From contig NZ_JAGOGJ010000061.1 of assembly GCF_017996735.1 (NCBI RefSeq), positions 1 to 39,692 on the forward strand: 39,692 nucleotides of DNA. Reading direction: 5' to 3'. The position numbers and the translations under genes were made by a program. This document shows, in pieces, positions 24,013-32,255 of the stretch. The DNA is from Niveispirillum sp. (GTDB taxonomy: Bacteria; Pseudomonadota; Alphaproteobacteria; Azospirillales; Azospirillaceae). The notes below the pieces were generated by a model that saw nothing but the letters and a program-made list of their open reading frames with translations, was not told where the DNA came from and ran no database searches. Numbering within the stretch: the first letter of the stretch is position 1; every line of letters starts with the position of its first letter.

Positions 24013-24037
24013 AACGCTGCCTGTTGCCAACCGTTCC
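24013..24037 (-). promoter_or_regulatory. EcfG-type general stress promoter
   Basis: On the minus strand GGAAC (24037-24033), exactly 16 nt, then CGTT (24016-24013). This matches the alphaproteobacterial EcfG/PhyR-NepR consensus GGAAC-N16-17-CGTT and lies in the 120-nt gap before the DUF892 gene. Confidence 0.75.
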
Positions 24038-24050
24038 ATGTCATCGCGCA

Positions 24051-25199
24051 TCAAGGGGCGGTTGCTGCCGCGGTGCGCCCATGCGCCAGGAAGAAGCGCA
24101 CCATCTCCCGCGTTGCGTCGGGCCCGCGCGGATCGGTGTAGGATCCGGACGCGCTGCCGCCGGACCAGGCATGCCCGGCGCCCTGGATCTCCCAATGCTC
24201 GCACAGGTCCCGGCCGGACGCGTCGGCATGGATGGTGCGGGTATAGGCGCGGCCGCCCGGCACGGCCCCGCGCGACACGGTCGGCCGCAGACCCATCGTG
24301 GTGCCCAGGGCCTGGGCCGCGACGGCGGTTCCGTTGGCGGGATGGACGGTGGTGTCCTGGTCGCCATGGAAGATGATGGTCGGCACGGGGCCGGCACCGC
24401 GCCGTCCACCCGCCGCCCCGTTGCGCATGGCGGCAAAGGCGGACGGCATGTCGCGCGCCGCGCCCAGCGGCAGGCCGGAATGCACGCCGACGGCGGCATA
24501 GAGATCGGGATAGGCCGATCCCATGATCACAGCCGCCGCCCCACCGGCCGACAGGCCGGCGACATAGACGCGGGCGGGGTCCACGGAATGTTCGCACATG
24601 ATCGTACGGGTGATCCCCGCGATCAGCGCCGGCTCGCCCCGGTCGCGCCCCTGATCGACCGTACTGAACCAGTTCCAGCAGCGGTTAGGATTGGCGGATC
24701 CGGGCTGCTCGGGATAGGCGACCAGGAAGCCATGTTCCTCCGCCGCCAGGTTCATGCCGGTGCCGGCCGCAAAATCGTCGGGCGACTGGGTACAGCCATG
24801 CAGCATGACAATCAGCGGCATCGGCCCAGCCGGCCGGTTGGCCGGGACATACAGCTTGTAGGTCCGCGTACCCGCCGCCTCATGATAGGATGCGGTGGTG
24901 AAGGAAGCCCCTTCCGGCGCAGGCGGGGCCACGGGCCGAAAGGCGCCCTGCTGCCCGCCCGGCACGGCGCGGGACAGGCGACGCAGCGTCTCGCCCAGAC
25001 CCGTCCGCGGCCTTGGTGACGAGGGGGCGGGGTCCAGGACGGTGAATTCCGCGTCGATGATGGAGGGATCGGGGGCGGTCGCGGGGTTGGGCGACCCGCC
25101 CCTCAGCATCTGCTGGATAAGGGCGGTGGCCTCGGACAGCCTGCCGGCGCCGGTAAGGCGGACCGCCTCGGCCATTCCCTGGGGAGGTTTGAAGTGCAT
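24051..25199 (-). CDS. PHB depolymerase-family esterase
   Basis: This 382-aa protein contains the esterase domain of short-chain-length PHA depolymerases (catalytic domain type 1). YKLYVPANRPAGPMPLIVML and HGCTQSPDDFAAGTGMN give the oxyanion region. The nucleophile Ser is in AGLSAGGAAAVIMG (near residue 215), Asp in IIFHGDQDTTVHPAN, and His in GAGHAWSGGSASGSYTDP. There is no signal peptide: the first ~100 residues are a low-complexity segment with a GRLSEATALIQQML helix. It is therefore probably cytoplasmic, or exported by another route, and may act on PHB oligomers or other esters. It lies 62 nt downstream of an RHH regulator gene on the same strand and is probably co-transcribed. The start codon ATG has only a weak site. 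Confidence 0.85.
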   Translation of the reverse strand: MHFKPPQGMAEAVRLTGAGRLSEATALIQQMLRGGSPNPATAPDPSIIDAEFTVLDPAPSSPRPRTGLGETLRRLSRAVPGGQQGAFRPVAPPAPEGASFTTASYHEAAGTRTYKLYVPANRPAGPMPLIVMLHGCTQSPDDFAAGTGMNLAAEEHGFLVAYPEQPGSANPNRCWNWFSTVDQGRDRGEPALIAGITRTIMCEHSVDPARVYVAGLSAGGAAAVIMGSAYPDLYAAVGVHSGLPLGAARDMPSAFAAMRNGAAGGRRGAGPVPTIIFHGDQDTTVHPANGTAVAAQALGTTMGLRPTVSRGAVPGGRAYTRTIHADASGRDLCEHWEIQGAGHAWSGGSASGSYTDPRGPDATREMVRFFLAHGRTAAATAP

Positions 25200-25261
25200 G
25201 TCGATGCTTTCTTTCGTTCCGGGAAGGGCATTTGTCGGGGGAGGAAGAGAGGACAGCCGGA

Positions 25262-25681
25262 CTATCGCAGCCGGCCGGTCAATGCCGCCTTGACGGCGGC
25301 GGAGGCATGCAGCCCGCCCAGCACCGTCAGGGAGGCAATGGTGGCGCGGGCCAGTTCGGGCGTCACATCCGGGGCGATGCTGGCCAGACCCAGGACGCGG
25401 ATATCGAGCATTTCGCCCGCATCCCGCGCCGCCTCCAGTTCCTGGCGGCTGAGATGGCGCAGGCCGAGATCAACGCTCTTGCGGGTCACCGCCTGTCGCA
25501 CCGCCTCGCCATGCCGCTCGATCTGATTGCGGATGGCAGTGCGGATGAAGTCGGTGCGGTTGGAATAGAACCCTTCCTGCACCAGCAGGTCGATATGGCC
25601 CAGATCGACAAAGCCCAGATTGATGGTGATCTTCTCGCTGTCCGGCACCTTGGGCCGAAGGTCATGAACATTGTCCGCCAT
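25262..25681 (-). CDS. CopG/RHH-family transcriptional regulator
   Basis: This 139-aa protein has a ribbon-helix-helix N-terminal domain (KITINLGFVDLGHIDLLVQE then GFYSNRTDFIRTAIRNQIER), as in CopG/NikR-like regulators of this order. The C-terminal ~80 residues (RQAVTRKSVDLGLRHLSRQE, then LDIRVLGLASIAPDVTPELA) are an extra domain of unknown function, without NikR metal ligands. The ATG at 25681 follows AGGATGG. Immediately upstream lie multiple GATGGT/ACCATC half-sites arranged as inverted repeats, a clear candidate autoregulatory operator. Its downstream neighbour is the PHB depolymerase-type esterase, a likely regulatory target. Confidence 0.85.
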   Translation of the reverse strand: MADNVHDLRPKVPDSEKITINLGFVDLGHIDLLVQEGFYSNRTDFIRTAIRNQIERHGEAVRQAVTRKSVDLGLRHLSRQELEAARDAGEMLDIRVLGLASIAPDVTPELARATIASLTVLGGLHASAAVKAALTGRLR

Positions 25682-25698
25682 CACATCACCATCCTTTC

Positions 25699-25735
25699 AC
25701 CATCCATCTGGATGGTATATAGATGGTAAAACCAT
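25699..25735. promoter_or_regulatory. RHH operator array upstream of the CopG gene
   Basis: ACCATCCA-TC-TGGATGGT (25699-25716) is an 8+8-bp inverted repeat. It is followed by a further GATGGT (25722-25727) and ATGGT-AAA-ACCAT (25723-25735). Half-sites are spaced about 11 bp. A TATATA at 25716-25721 sits inside the array, so occupation would block the promoter. Confidence 0.75.
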
Positions 25736-25753
25736 ATTGGCCTTTCAAGTGGC

Positions 25754-27916
25754 CTATCGACCGAGTTCGGCGGCGAACCGTTCCACGGCCGAGGTCAGGC
25801 TTGGCATGATCAGCCCGCGTTCGCTGGACATGGGTGCGTGGCGCGGGCGCCGCGCGGTCCAGCCCATGGAAGCCGCCGGCCGCGCATCGACAAGGTCGGT
25901 CGGCAAATCCAGCGCCGTGCCGATCCCGACCGCAAAATCGGCCCAGGACAGCGCCCCGCCATTGGCGAGATGCCAGAGGCCGGTTTCGTCATCGATGATC
26001 AGGTCCAGGGTGGCGCGCACCAGATCCGGCACATAGGTCGGCGAGGTGATGCAATCCCCCGCCGCATGGAACGCCCGCCCGGCACGAAGCGACGTGACAA
26101 GCCGGGCCGCAAAATTCTGTGTGTCATAGGGGGAGAAGAAGGATGCGGTGCGCACCACGAGTGTGCGTCCCCGCGCGGCCAGCAGAACGTCGTCGGCCCT
26201 GGCCTTGCTGATGCCATAGATATTCAGCGGCGCCGTCGCGTCGCTTTCCACATAGGCCCGGTCCGACAGGCCGTCAAAGACCAGATCGCTGGAAAAGCCG
26301 GTATAATGGACGCCGCGCCGCCGGCAGGCCTCGGCCAGATCGACGCTGCCCGTGAAGTTGGTGGCAAGGCAGGCCTGTTCATTCTCCTCCGCCTCGTCAA
26401 CCCGTACCCATCCCGCACAATTGATGACGGCCCACGGCTGCACGTCGTCGAGAACACGGTCGATGGAGGCGGGAACAAACAGGTCCAGCATGCCGCGTCC
26501 CGTCAGGACATGGTCGATGCCGCGCAGACGGCACGCCCCGGCGAAGGCCTGGCCCAGCGTTCCCGTGGCGCCAACGATCAGCAGGGGCCGTGCCGGACGC
26601 GACGGGATGGCGCGCGCGTGGCGGCGCCACCAGCCGGCCACATCCAGCACGGGATGGTCCGGCACCTGTCCCCCCGCCATCAGGCGCAACATGGGGGCCA
26701 GCGCCGTCTCGCGCGGGACGGCTCCCCTGATGTCGAAAACGCCGCTTTCATAATGGCCGGCATCGCGCGTCAGCAGGCTGTCCCAGTCATAAGAACCCAG
26801 CAGGCTCCATGCCGTCACGGCCTCGATCGCCATTCCTTCGGCGCGCAGCCGGCCCGCTACCTCCCACGCCTCCCGCAACCATCGCATCTGCTCCTCTCGG
26901 GTGCAGCCATTATGGATTTCCGTCACCGCCATGGGCACGCCGTAACGATCCCAGCAGGCCCGCAAGGCCCCCTCCAGGCCCGGCGGCTGGTCCGTGACCC
27001 GCACAGCCTCCACATCCGCCAGAGGACCGTAAGAGCAGGCGCCATGGGTGGTGGCGGGATAGCGGTCGAGCCGGTGATCGAGGAAACGGTCGCTGGTGAG
27101 GTAATGGTTGATGCCCATGATGTCAGGCGGGCAAGGGTTTGCTTCCAAGGAGCGCAGGCGCTGCTGAAAACCCATGCCGCACAGCCGGTCCCAGAATGGA
27201 TGGCTGTCCGCGAAACGCCCGGCCAGCAGGTCCCAGGATGCCCAGCGGCGCTGATTGTCGAAATAGGCCTGTGGCGCGCGCTGTGGCGTGGCACCGGTAT
27301 GGCCCAGATCCTCCGTCTGGATCAGCCGTGCCGCCGGATTGACGGCGCGGATGGCCTGCATCGCGGCGCGGATGGCGTCGATCTGGTTGATCAGGGCCAG
27401 CCAGAACGCCGGCTCATCCCGCCGGTGCGGATACCAGAGGCCGTAAAGCGCTGAAAAGCGGGCGGTAGTCAGGGGCTCATTCACGGGCGTCCAGTCGCGG
27501 ACCCAGGGATAGCGCCGCGCGGCATCGGCCGCATGCCGCGCCAGACCGGCCGCGAAACCCTTGTCCAGAAGATCGGTGCCATGCGGACCGCTGCCATGAT
27601 GCACCAGCCCCAGGATGGGGCGGATGCCCAGTCTGCGCAGCCGCGACAGCCGCCCATCGTGCCAGGCCCAGAGACGCTCCGGGTTCCGGGCGCGGGCAAA
27701 GGTCTCCCACAGCAGCGGGTATCGCAAGGCCGTCAGCCCCAGCCCCGCGAAACGATCAAGATCGTCCGTGCGCGCTTCATGGCCGCTCAGCGCCATCTGA
27801 TCAAGATGACGGTCGCCGATCCGGTTGATGGTGCATTCGACACCTCCCCAAAGGGCCGGCGCCGGTAACGGGTGTGCTCGTTCGACGGTCAGTGGGATAC
27901 CCTCTCTATAGGCCAC
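25754..27916 (-). CDS. fusion enzyme: GH1 beta-glycosidase-like + RmlD-type sugar-nucleotide reductase
   Basis: This is a 720-aa two-domain protein. Residues ~20-420 resemble family 1 glycosidases: LWGGVECTINRIGDRHLDQM, acid/base Glu in DWTPVNEPLTTARF (near 147), and a nucleophile-like Glu in MAVTEIHNGC (near 333; the usual TENG is widened). Residues ~445-720 form an RmlD/SDR domain: PLLIVGATGTLGQAF (NAD(P) loop), FSSDLVFDG, and the catalytic Tyr-Lys in YGISKARAD (near 567). RmlD makes dTDP-rhamnose, but substrate is unproven here. Start is GTG at 27916 with no clear ribosome-binding site, so the first residues are uncertain. A 15-bp palindrome (CCACGAC-T-GTCGTGG, 27913-27927) covers the start. 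It is divergent from a second fusion enzyme; both likely act on one surface glycan. Confidence 0.82.
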   Translation of the reverse strand: MAYREGIPLTVERAHPLPAPALWGGVECTINRIGDRHLDQMALSGHEARTDDLDRFAGLGLTALRYPLLWETFARARNPERLWAWHDGRLSRLRRLGIRPILGLVHHGSGPHGTDLLDKGFAAGLARHAADAARRYPWVRDWTPVNEPLTTARFSALYGLWYPHRRDEPAFWLALINQIDAIRAAMQAIRAVNPAARLIQTEDLGHTGATPQRAPQAYFDNQRRWASWDLLAGRFADSHPFWDRLCGMGFQQRLRSLEANPCPPDIMGINHYLTSDRFLDHRLDRYPATTHGACSYGPLADVEAVRVTDQPPGLEGALRACWDRYGVPMAVTEIHNGCTREEQMRWLREAWEVAGRLRAEGMAIEAVTAWSLLGSYDWDSLLTRDAGHYESGVFDIRGAVPRETALAPMLRLMAGGQVPDHPVLDVAGWWRRHARAIPSRPARPLLIVGATGTLGQAFAGACRLRGIDHVLTGRGMLDLFVPASIDRVLDDVQPWAVINCAGWVRVDEAEENEQACLATNFTGSVDLAEACRRRGVHYTGFSSDLVFDGLSDRAYVESDATAPLNIYGISKARADDVLLAARGRTLVVRTASFFSPYDTQNFAARLVTSLRAGRAFHAAGDCITSPTYVPDLVRATLDLIIDDETGLWHLANGGALSWADFAVGIGTALDLPTDLVDARPAASMGWTARRPRHAPMSSERGLIMPSLTSAVERFAAELGR

Positions 27917-27927
27917 GACTGTCGTGG
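27913..27927. promoter_or_regulatory. 15-bp palindrome over the GH1-RmlD start codon
   Basis: CCACGAC-T-GTCGTGG is a perfect 7-bp inverted repeat overlapping the GTG start, within a 165-nt divergent promoter region. It may be an operator; no protein can be named. Confidence 0.45.
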
Positions 27928-27978
27928 CAACATTAAGTAAACACGACAGCCCTCAAATCGAACCGGCCCTTCTGTCGA

Positions 27979-28003
27979 AATCGTCATAACACGGGTTAAT
28001 TTT
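27979..28003. promoter_or_regulatory. copy 2 of the 25-bp element shared by two divergent promoters
   Basis: AATCGTCATAACAC followed by GGGTTAATTTT is 79 nt upstream of the glycosyltransferase-mutase gene. It matches the katE/crp element in 21 of 25 positions. Confidence 0.45.
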
Positions 28004-28081
28004 CGGTCAGGAGAATGGAGCATCCATTTCGCCGGCACGTTGCCCCGATACTTTTCTCACCCTTTTCGAAAGCCAGAAATC

Positions 28082-30355
28082 ATGACGCTGGTGTGCTTTT
28101 CACATCTGCGGTGGGACTTCGTGTTCCAAAGACCGCAGCATCTCATGGCGCTCCTGGCGCATGACTTTCCCGTAATCTTCTGGGAGGAGCCGGTTTACGG
28201 CCCTGCCGGCAGTGAACCTTCCATCAAAAGCCGGTCCCCGGTCCCGAACGTGACCGTGGTCACCCCGCGTCTGCCGGAAGGTCTTTCCGCCACGGCGGCC
28301 ACCGCCGTGTTGCGCGCCTTGCTGGACACCTGTGTTACCGGGTCGGCCGCTCCGCTGATCCGCTGGTACTACACGCCCATGATGCTGCCCTTCTCGCGGC
28401 ACCTGTCGGCCGCCTGCACGATTTACGACTGCATGGATGAACTGGCGAATTTCCGCTTCGCGCCGCCGGAACTGGGCGCGCTGGAGGCTGAACTGCTCGC
28501 CGCCGCCGATCTGGTCTTCACGGGCGGCCACAGCCTTTACGAGGCCAAGCGCACGCTGCACCCTTCGGTCCATGCCTTCCCGTCCAGCGTCGATGCCCCG
28601 CACTTCGCAAAGGCACGCGTGGCCAGCGCCGATCCCGCCGATCAGGCCGGCCTGCCCCGGCCGCGCCTGGGCTTCTATGGCGTGATCGACGAGCGTATGG
28701 ACCTGGAGCTTCTGGCGGCCATGGCCGATGCGCGGCCCGACTGGGCGCTGGTCATGGTCGGCCCGGTGGTCAAGATCGACCCCGCCGACCTGCCCCGCCG
28801 TCCCAACATCGCCTATCTCGGCGGCAAGACCTATGACCAGTTGCCGCTTTATGCCGGCGGCTGGGACGTGGCCTTGATGCCGTTCGCGATCAACCCGTCG
28901 ACGCAGTTCATCTCACCCACCAAGACGCCGGAATATCTGGCGGCGGGCCTGCCCATCGTGTCGACGCCGATCACTGACGTGGTCCGCCATTACGGCACGC
29001 TGGATGCCGTGGCGATCGCCGCGACGCCCGAAGCCTTCATTGCCGCCTGTGAACAGGCGCTCGCCCTGTCGCGGGAACCTGTCAACGCCGAGTGGCGGCG
29101 GCAGGCGGATGCGGCCCTGGCCGGCCAATCCTGGCAAGCCGTCGCCAAGGCCATGCGGACCCTCATCGCCCAGGTCGTCCGGCCGGCGCGTGCCGCACGC
29201 AGCGGGCATTATGATTATCTGGTCGTCGGTGCCGGCTTCGCCGGGGCCGTCATGGCCGAACGCCTGGCGCGGGATGGCGGGAAACGTGTCCTGGTCATCG
29301 ACCGGCGCGACCATATCGGCGGCAACGCCTTCGACCATCATGACGCGGCCGGCATCCTGGTCCATCGGTACGGGCCGCACATCTTTCACACCAACAGCCA
29401 GGAAATCGTCGATTACCTGTCGCGCTTCACCGACTGGCGCCCCTATGAACACCGTGTGCTGGCCGATATTGACGGGCTGCGTGTGCCCATGCCCATCAAC
29501 CGGACCACCCTGAACAGCCTGTATGGGCTGGACCTTCAGGATGATGCGGATACCGCCGCCTTCCTCGCCACCCGTGCCGAACCGGTCGATCCCGTCACCA
29601 GTTCGGCCGATGTCGTGATCTCCAAGGTCGGCCGCGACCTGTATGAAACCTTCTTTCGCGGTTACACGCGCAAGCAATGGGGCCTGGACCCGTCGGACCT
29701 GGACAAGTCGGTGACGGCACGCGTTCCCACGCGCACCGATGCCGATGACCGCTATTTCACCGACAGTTTCCAGGCGATGCCGGCCGATGGCTATACGGCC
29801 ATGTTCACCGCCATGCTGGACCATCCCCTGATCGATATCGAGTTGGGGACGTCGTTCGAAGAAGCCTGTGCGCGGGTGAGTTATGACCGGCTGGTCTTCA
29901 CCGGACCCGTCGATGAATATTTCGGATACCGGTACGGCAAGCTGCCTTACCGGTCCCTGGAATTCCGCCATGAAACGCTGGAGCAGGAATGGCTGCAGCC
30001 CGTGGCCGTCGTCAACTACCCGTCGGAAGATGTGCCCTATACCCGCGTCACGGAATACAAGCATCTGACGGGGCAGCGTGCCGCCCGCACCAGCATCACG
30101 CACGAGTTCCCCTCGGCCACCGGCGATCCCTACTATCCGATCCCCCGGCCGGAGAATGAGGCGCTTTACAAGCGCTACGCCGCATTGGTCCGGGCGACGA
30201 CCGACGTGCTGTTCGTCGGCCGGCTGGCAACCTACCGCTATTACAACATGGATCAGGTTGTCGGCCAGGCCCTCGCCTCCTATCGCCGCCACAAGGCGCA
30301 ACTCAATCTGGTGCGCGATACGACGGCGGACACCAGGGCCATCGCCGCCGAATAG
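28082..30355 (+). CDS. glf-like: fusion enzyme: glycosyltransferase + UDP-galactopyranose mutase
   Basis: This is a 757-aa two-domain protein. Residues ~1-370 are a GT-B-type glycosyltransferase: FSHLRWDFVFQRPQHLMALL at the start and PTKTPEYLAAGLPIVSTPIT near the nucleotide site. Residues ~380-757 are a UDP-galactopyranose mutase: FAD loop DYLVVGAGFAGAVMAERLA, NAFDHHDAAGILVHRYGPHI, FFRGYTRKQWGLDPSDL, TGPVDEYFGYRYGKLPYRSL and a C-terminal GRLATYRYYNMDQVVGQAL. The mutase makes UDP-galactofuranose and the fused transferase may use it or a related sugar (inference). The ATG at 28082 begins the conserved GT strand; upstream TTG at 28040 is less likely. The ribosome-binding site is weak. It is divergent from the GH1-RmlD fusion. 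Confidence 0.88.
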   Translation: MTLVCFSHLRWDFVFQRPQHLMALLAHDFPVIFWEEPVYGPAGSEPSIKSRSPVPNVTVVTPRLPEGLSATAATAVLRALLDTCVTGSAAPLIRWYYTPMMLPFSRHLSAACTIYDCMDELANFRFAPPELGALEAELLAAADLVFTGGHSLYEAKRTLHPSVHAFPSSVDAPHFAKARVASADPADQAGLPRPRLGFYGVIDERMDLELLAAMADARPDWALVMVGPVVKIDPADLPRRPNIAYLGGKTYDQLPLYAGGWDVALMPFAINPSTQFISPTKTPEYLAAGLPIVSTPITDVVRHYGTLDAVAIAATPEAFIAACEQALALSREPVNAEWRRQADAALAGQSWQAVAKAMRTLIAQVVRPARAARSGHYDYLVVGAGFAGAVMAERLARDGGKRVLVIDRRDHIGGNAFDHHDAAGILVHRYGPHIFHTNSQEIVDYLSRFTDWRPYEHRVLADIDGLRVPMPINRTTLNSLYGLDLQDDADTAAFLATRAEPVDPVTSSADVVISKVGRDLYETFFRGYTRKQWGLDPSDLDKSVTARVPTRTDADDRYFTDSFQAMPADGYTAMFTAMLDHPLIDIELGTSFEEACARVSYDRLVFTGPVDEYFGYRYGKLPYRSLEFRHETLEQEWLQPVAVVNYPSEDVPYTRVTEYKHLTGQRAARTSITHEFPSATGDPYYPIPRPENEALYKRYAALVRATTDVLFVGRLATYRYYNMDQVVGQALASYRRHKAQLNLVRDTTADTRAIAAE

Positions 30356-30357
30356 GC

Positions 30358-30376
30358 GTCAGGCCCAGCGCCTGAC
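30358..30376 (+). repeat. short hairpin after the glycosyltransferase-mutase gene
   Basis: GTCAGGC (30358-30364) and GCCTGAC (30370-30376) form a 7-bp stem right after the stop codon, before the ribosome-binding site of the next gene. It may attenuate or process the transcript. Confidence 0.4.
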
Positions 30377-30412
30377 ACGCCATCATCCCCAAGACACAAA
30401 GAAGGAAGCATC

Positions 30413-30724
30413 ATGATCACGGACACAAATCGCAACGACGCCAGCGGGGATGCCCCCGCCAAACCCGATCCCGGCCCGACCCAGTCGGGTGCGGCCTGGA
30501 AGGATGGCGTGACCCCCAAGCCGTCGGCGACCGCCCCCTCCCCGACAGACCGCCACACGCACCCTCACCCGGACGGGCCGGCCGACACCGGCCCGGATAC
30601 GAAGAATGGCAAGCAAGCGGAGGAAGCCGAACCGCCGGCCAAGCGATCCGCCCTGCGCCGTTGGCTTCCCGCCGGTCTGTTGGTGGTGGGGCTGGCCGCC
30701 TTGTGGGCCAAGATGAAAAAGTAG
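30413..30724 (+). CDS. hypothetical protein with disordered N-terminus and C-terminal membrane anchor
   Basis: This 103-aa protein is Pro/Asp/Thr-rich over residues 1-75 (DRHTHPHPDGPADTGPDT). A basic patch (KRSALRRW) is followed by one transmembrane segment near the C-terminus (LPAGLLVVGLAALWA), ending AKMKK, as in tail-anchored proteins. AAGGAAGC lies 4 nt before the ATG, which supports translation. It follows the glycosyltransferase-mutase gene on the same strand and is closed by a strong terminator. No family or function is recognised. Confidence 0.7.
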   Translation: MITDTNRNDASGDAPAKPDPGPTQSGAAWKDGVTPKPSATAPSPTDRHTHPHPDGPADTGPDTKNGKQAEEAEPPAKRSALRRWLPAGLLVVGLAALWAKMKK

Positions 30725-30759
30725 CTTCCGGGCACAGGAACCGCGATGCGGGAGATATC

Positions 30760-30793
30760 AATCCGCCTTGACCGTGACCGGTCAAGGCGGATT
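30760..30793. terminator. bidirectional terminator between the membrane-anchored protein and nhaA
   Basis: AATCCGCCTTGACC (30760-30773) and GGTCAAGGCGGATT (30780-30793) form a perfect 14-bp stem with a 6-nt loop between convergent genes, with short A/T ends on both sides. Confidence 0.8.
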
Positions 30794-30821
30794 TCCTGTT
30801 ACTTGGTGCGGCCAGCCGGGA

Positions 30822-32141
30822 TCATGCCGCGTGGCGTTTGGGAACGGTCAGCCAGGCCAGCATCAGGAAGCCAAGGATCGCCGCAAGGGCGGAGGCGCCA
30901 AGGACGCCGAGCTTGACCGAATTCAACAGCGCCGCGCCAAAGGCCAGTTCGGCGATGAACAACGCCATGGTAAAGCCGATGCCGGTCAGCAATCCGCCCG
31001 CCGCCACCAGCGGCCATGACAGATCGTCCAGCCGGATGGCAAGGCGCGACGTGACGGCCAGAAAGCTGAAAAGCAGGACACCAACCGGCTTGCCCACCAC
31101 AAAGGCCACGATGATCGCCGTCGTCAGCGTGGGGTCGAAGGTCGCGGCGGCCATGGGAATACCCGCATTGGCCAGGGCAAAAAGCGGCAGGATGGTGAAC
31201 GCGACCAGGGGATGCAGGGTGAATTCAAGCCGCTCGATGGGAGACAAAGCCTCCCGCGTGGCCACGCCGGCGCGTTGGAGGTCGTTGCGCGCGGCGGTGG
31301 TGCCCTTGCGTTGCCCACCCGGTGGAAGGGCCGTGACCCGGCCCAGGATGGCGTGCAGACGAATGGTGCTGACCCAGCTTCGCGCCGGCGTCATCAGGCC
31401 CAGCAGCACACCGGCCAGTGTGGCGTGAAGACCCGAGGCGTCCAGTGCCAGCCAAATGCCCCCACCCATCGCGAAATAGACCGGAATACTGCGTATGCCC
31501 AGCCGGGCGATGATCGCCACGGCAGCAAATCCCAGACCGGCGATACAGAGCACGCCCCAGTTCAAGGTCGCACCATACCCGACCGCCACCACCAGAATGG
31601 CGCCGACATCGTCAAAGATCGCCAGGGAAAGCAGGAAGAGCCGCAAGCTGGCCGGGATGCGGGCACCAAGTACGGCAAGGCAACCGATGACAAGGGCCGT
31701 ATCCGTGGACATCACGGTTCCCCAGCCGCTGGCGCCCGGCCCATTGCCAACGATCAGCGAAAACAGGCCGGCCGGCACCGTCATTCCACCGATCGCCGCA
31801 GCGATCGGCAGGGCCGCCACCCGGGGATCCCGCAACTCCCCCAACACCAGTTCGCGTTTCAGCTCCAAGGCAATGACGAAGAAGAACAGCGTCATCAGCC
31901 CGTCATTGATCCAGTGCTTCACGGACCGGGACAATTCCACATCGCCAAAGCTGATGCCGGCATGAATTTCCCAGAAGGCCAGGAACGGGGCAGACCAGGG
32001 GCTATTGGCAAGGGTCAGCGCCAGTAAAGTACAGAGCAGAAGGACGATGCCGGCCATCGCCTCGATGCGCAGGAACCGGATGAATGGCTTGGTCAGCCAA
32101 TCGGCCGGCTCCCGTGGAAGCTGGGAAAGGCTGCTGTTCAT
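30822..32141 (-). CDS. nhaA: Na+/H+ antiporter NhaA
   Basis: This 439-aa inner-membrane antiporter exchanges sodium for protons. Seen: hydrophobic helices throughout, DGLMTLFFFVIALELKRELV, LRDPRVAALPIAAAIGGM, STDTALVIGCLAVLG (the TD of the discontinuous helix), and the ion-binding Asp pair in LAIFDDVGAILVVAV (equivalent to E. coli D163/D164). The terminal helices include LLTGIGFTMALFIAELAF. An insert between the helix halves (VTALPPGGQRKGTTAARNDL) makes it longer than E. coli NhaA. The ATG at 32141 is preferred (GGAAGG upstream); the alternative 32207 start runs through a hairpin. Confidence 0.93.
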   Translation of the reverse strand: MNSSLSQLPREPADWLTKPFIRFLRIEAMAGIVLLLCTLLALTLANSPWSAPFLAFWEIHAGISFGDVELSRSVKHWINDGLMTLFFFVIALELKRELVLGELRDPRVAALPIAAAIGGMTVPAGLFSLIVGNGPGASGWGTVMSTDTALVIGCLAVLGARIPASLRLFLLSLAIFDDVGAILVVAVGYGATLNWGVLCIAGLGFAAVAIIARLGIRSIPVYFAMGGGIWLALDASGLHATLAGVLLGLMTPARSWVSTIRLHAILGRVTALPPGGQRKGTTAARNDLQRAGVATREALSPIERLEFTLHPLVAFTILPLFALANAGIPMAAATFDPTLTTAIIVAFVVGKPVGVLLFSFLAVTSRLAIRLDDLSWPLVAAGGLLTGIGFTMALFIAELAFGAALLNSVKLGVLGASALAAILGFLMLAWLTVPKRHAA

Positions 32142-32165
32142 TCCCGGCACCTTCCCGCGCATCCC

Positions 32166-32190
32166 GGAGCATGATTTTCCTTCATGCTCC
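32166..32190. repeat. hairpin upstream of nhaA
   Basis: GGAGCATGA (32166-32174) and TCATGCTCC (32182-32190) form a 9-bp stem with a 7-nt loop, 25 nt before the nhaA start. It could be a leader structure or a dispersed repeat. It is not followed by a T-run. Confidence 0.45.
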
Positions 32191-32255
32191 GCCTTTCCGG
32201 CGAGCAACCGGGCAGGTGAGATCAGCAGGCGTCGGCATGTCAGCCGAGATCATGA

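Noticed and set aside
25838..27454. 538-aa open frame antisense to the GH1-RmlD gene
   Set aside because: Shadow of the fusion enzyme, no domain.
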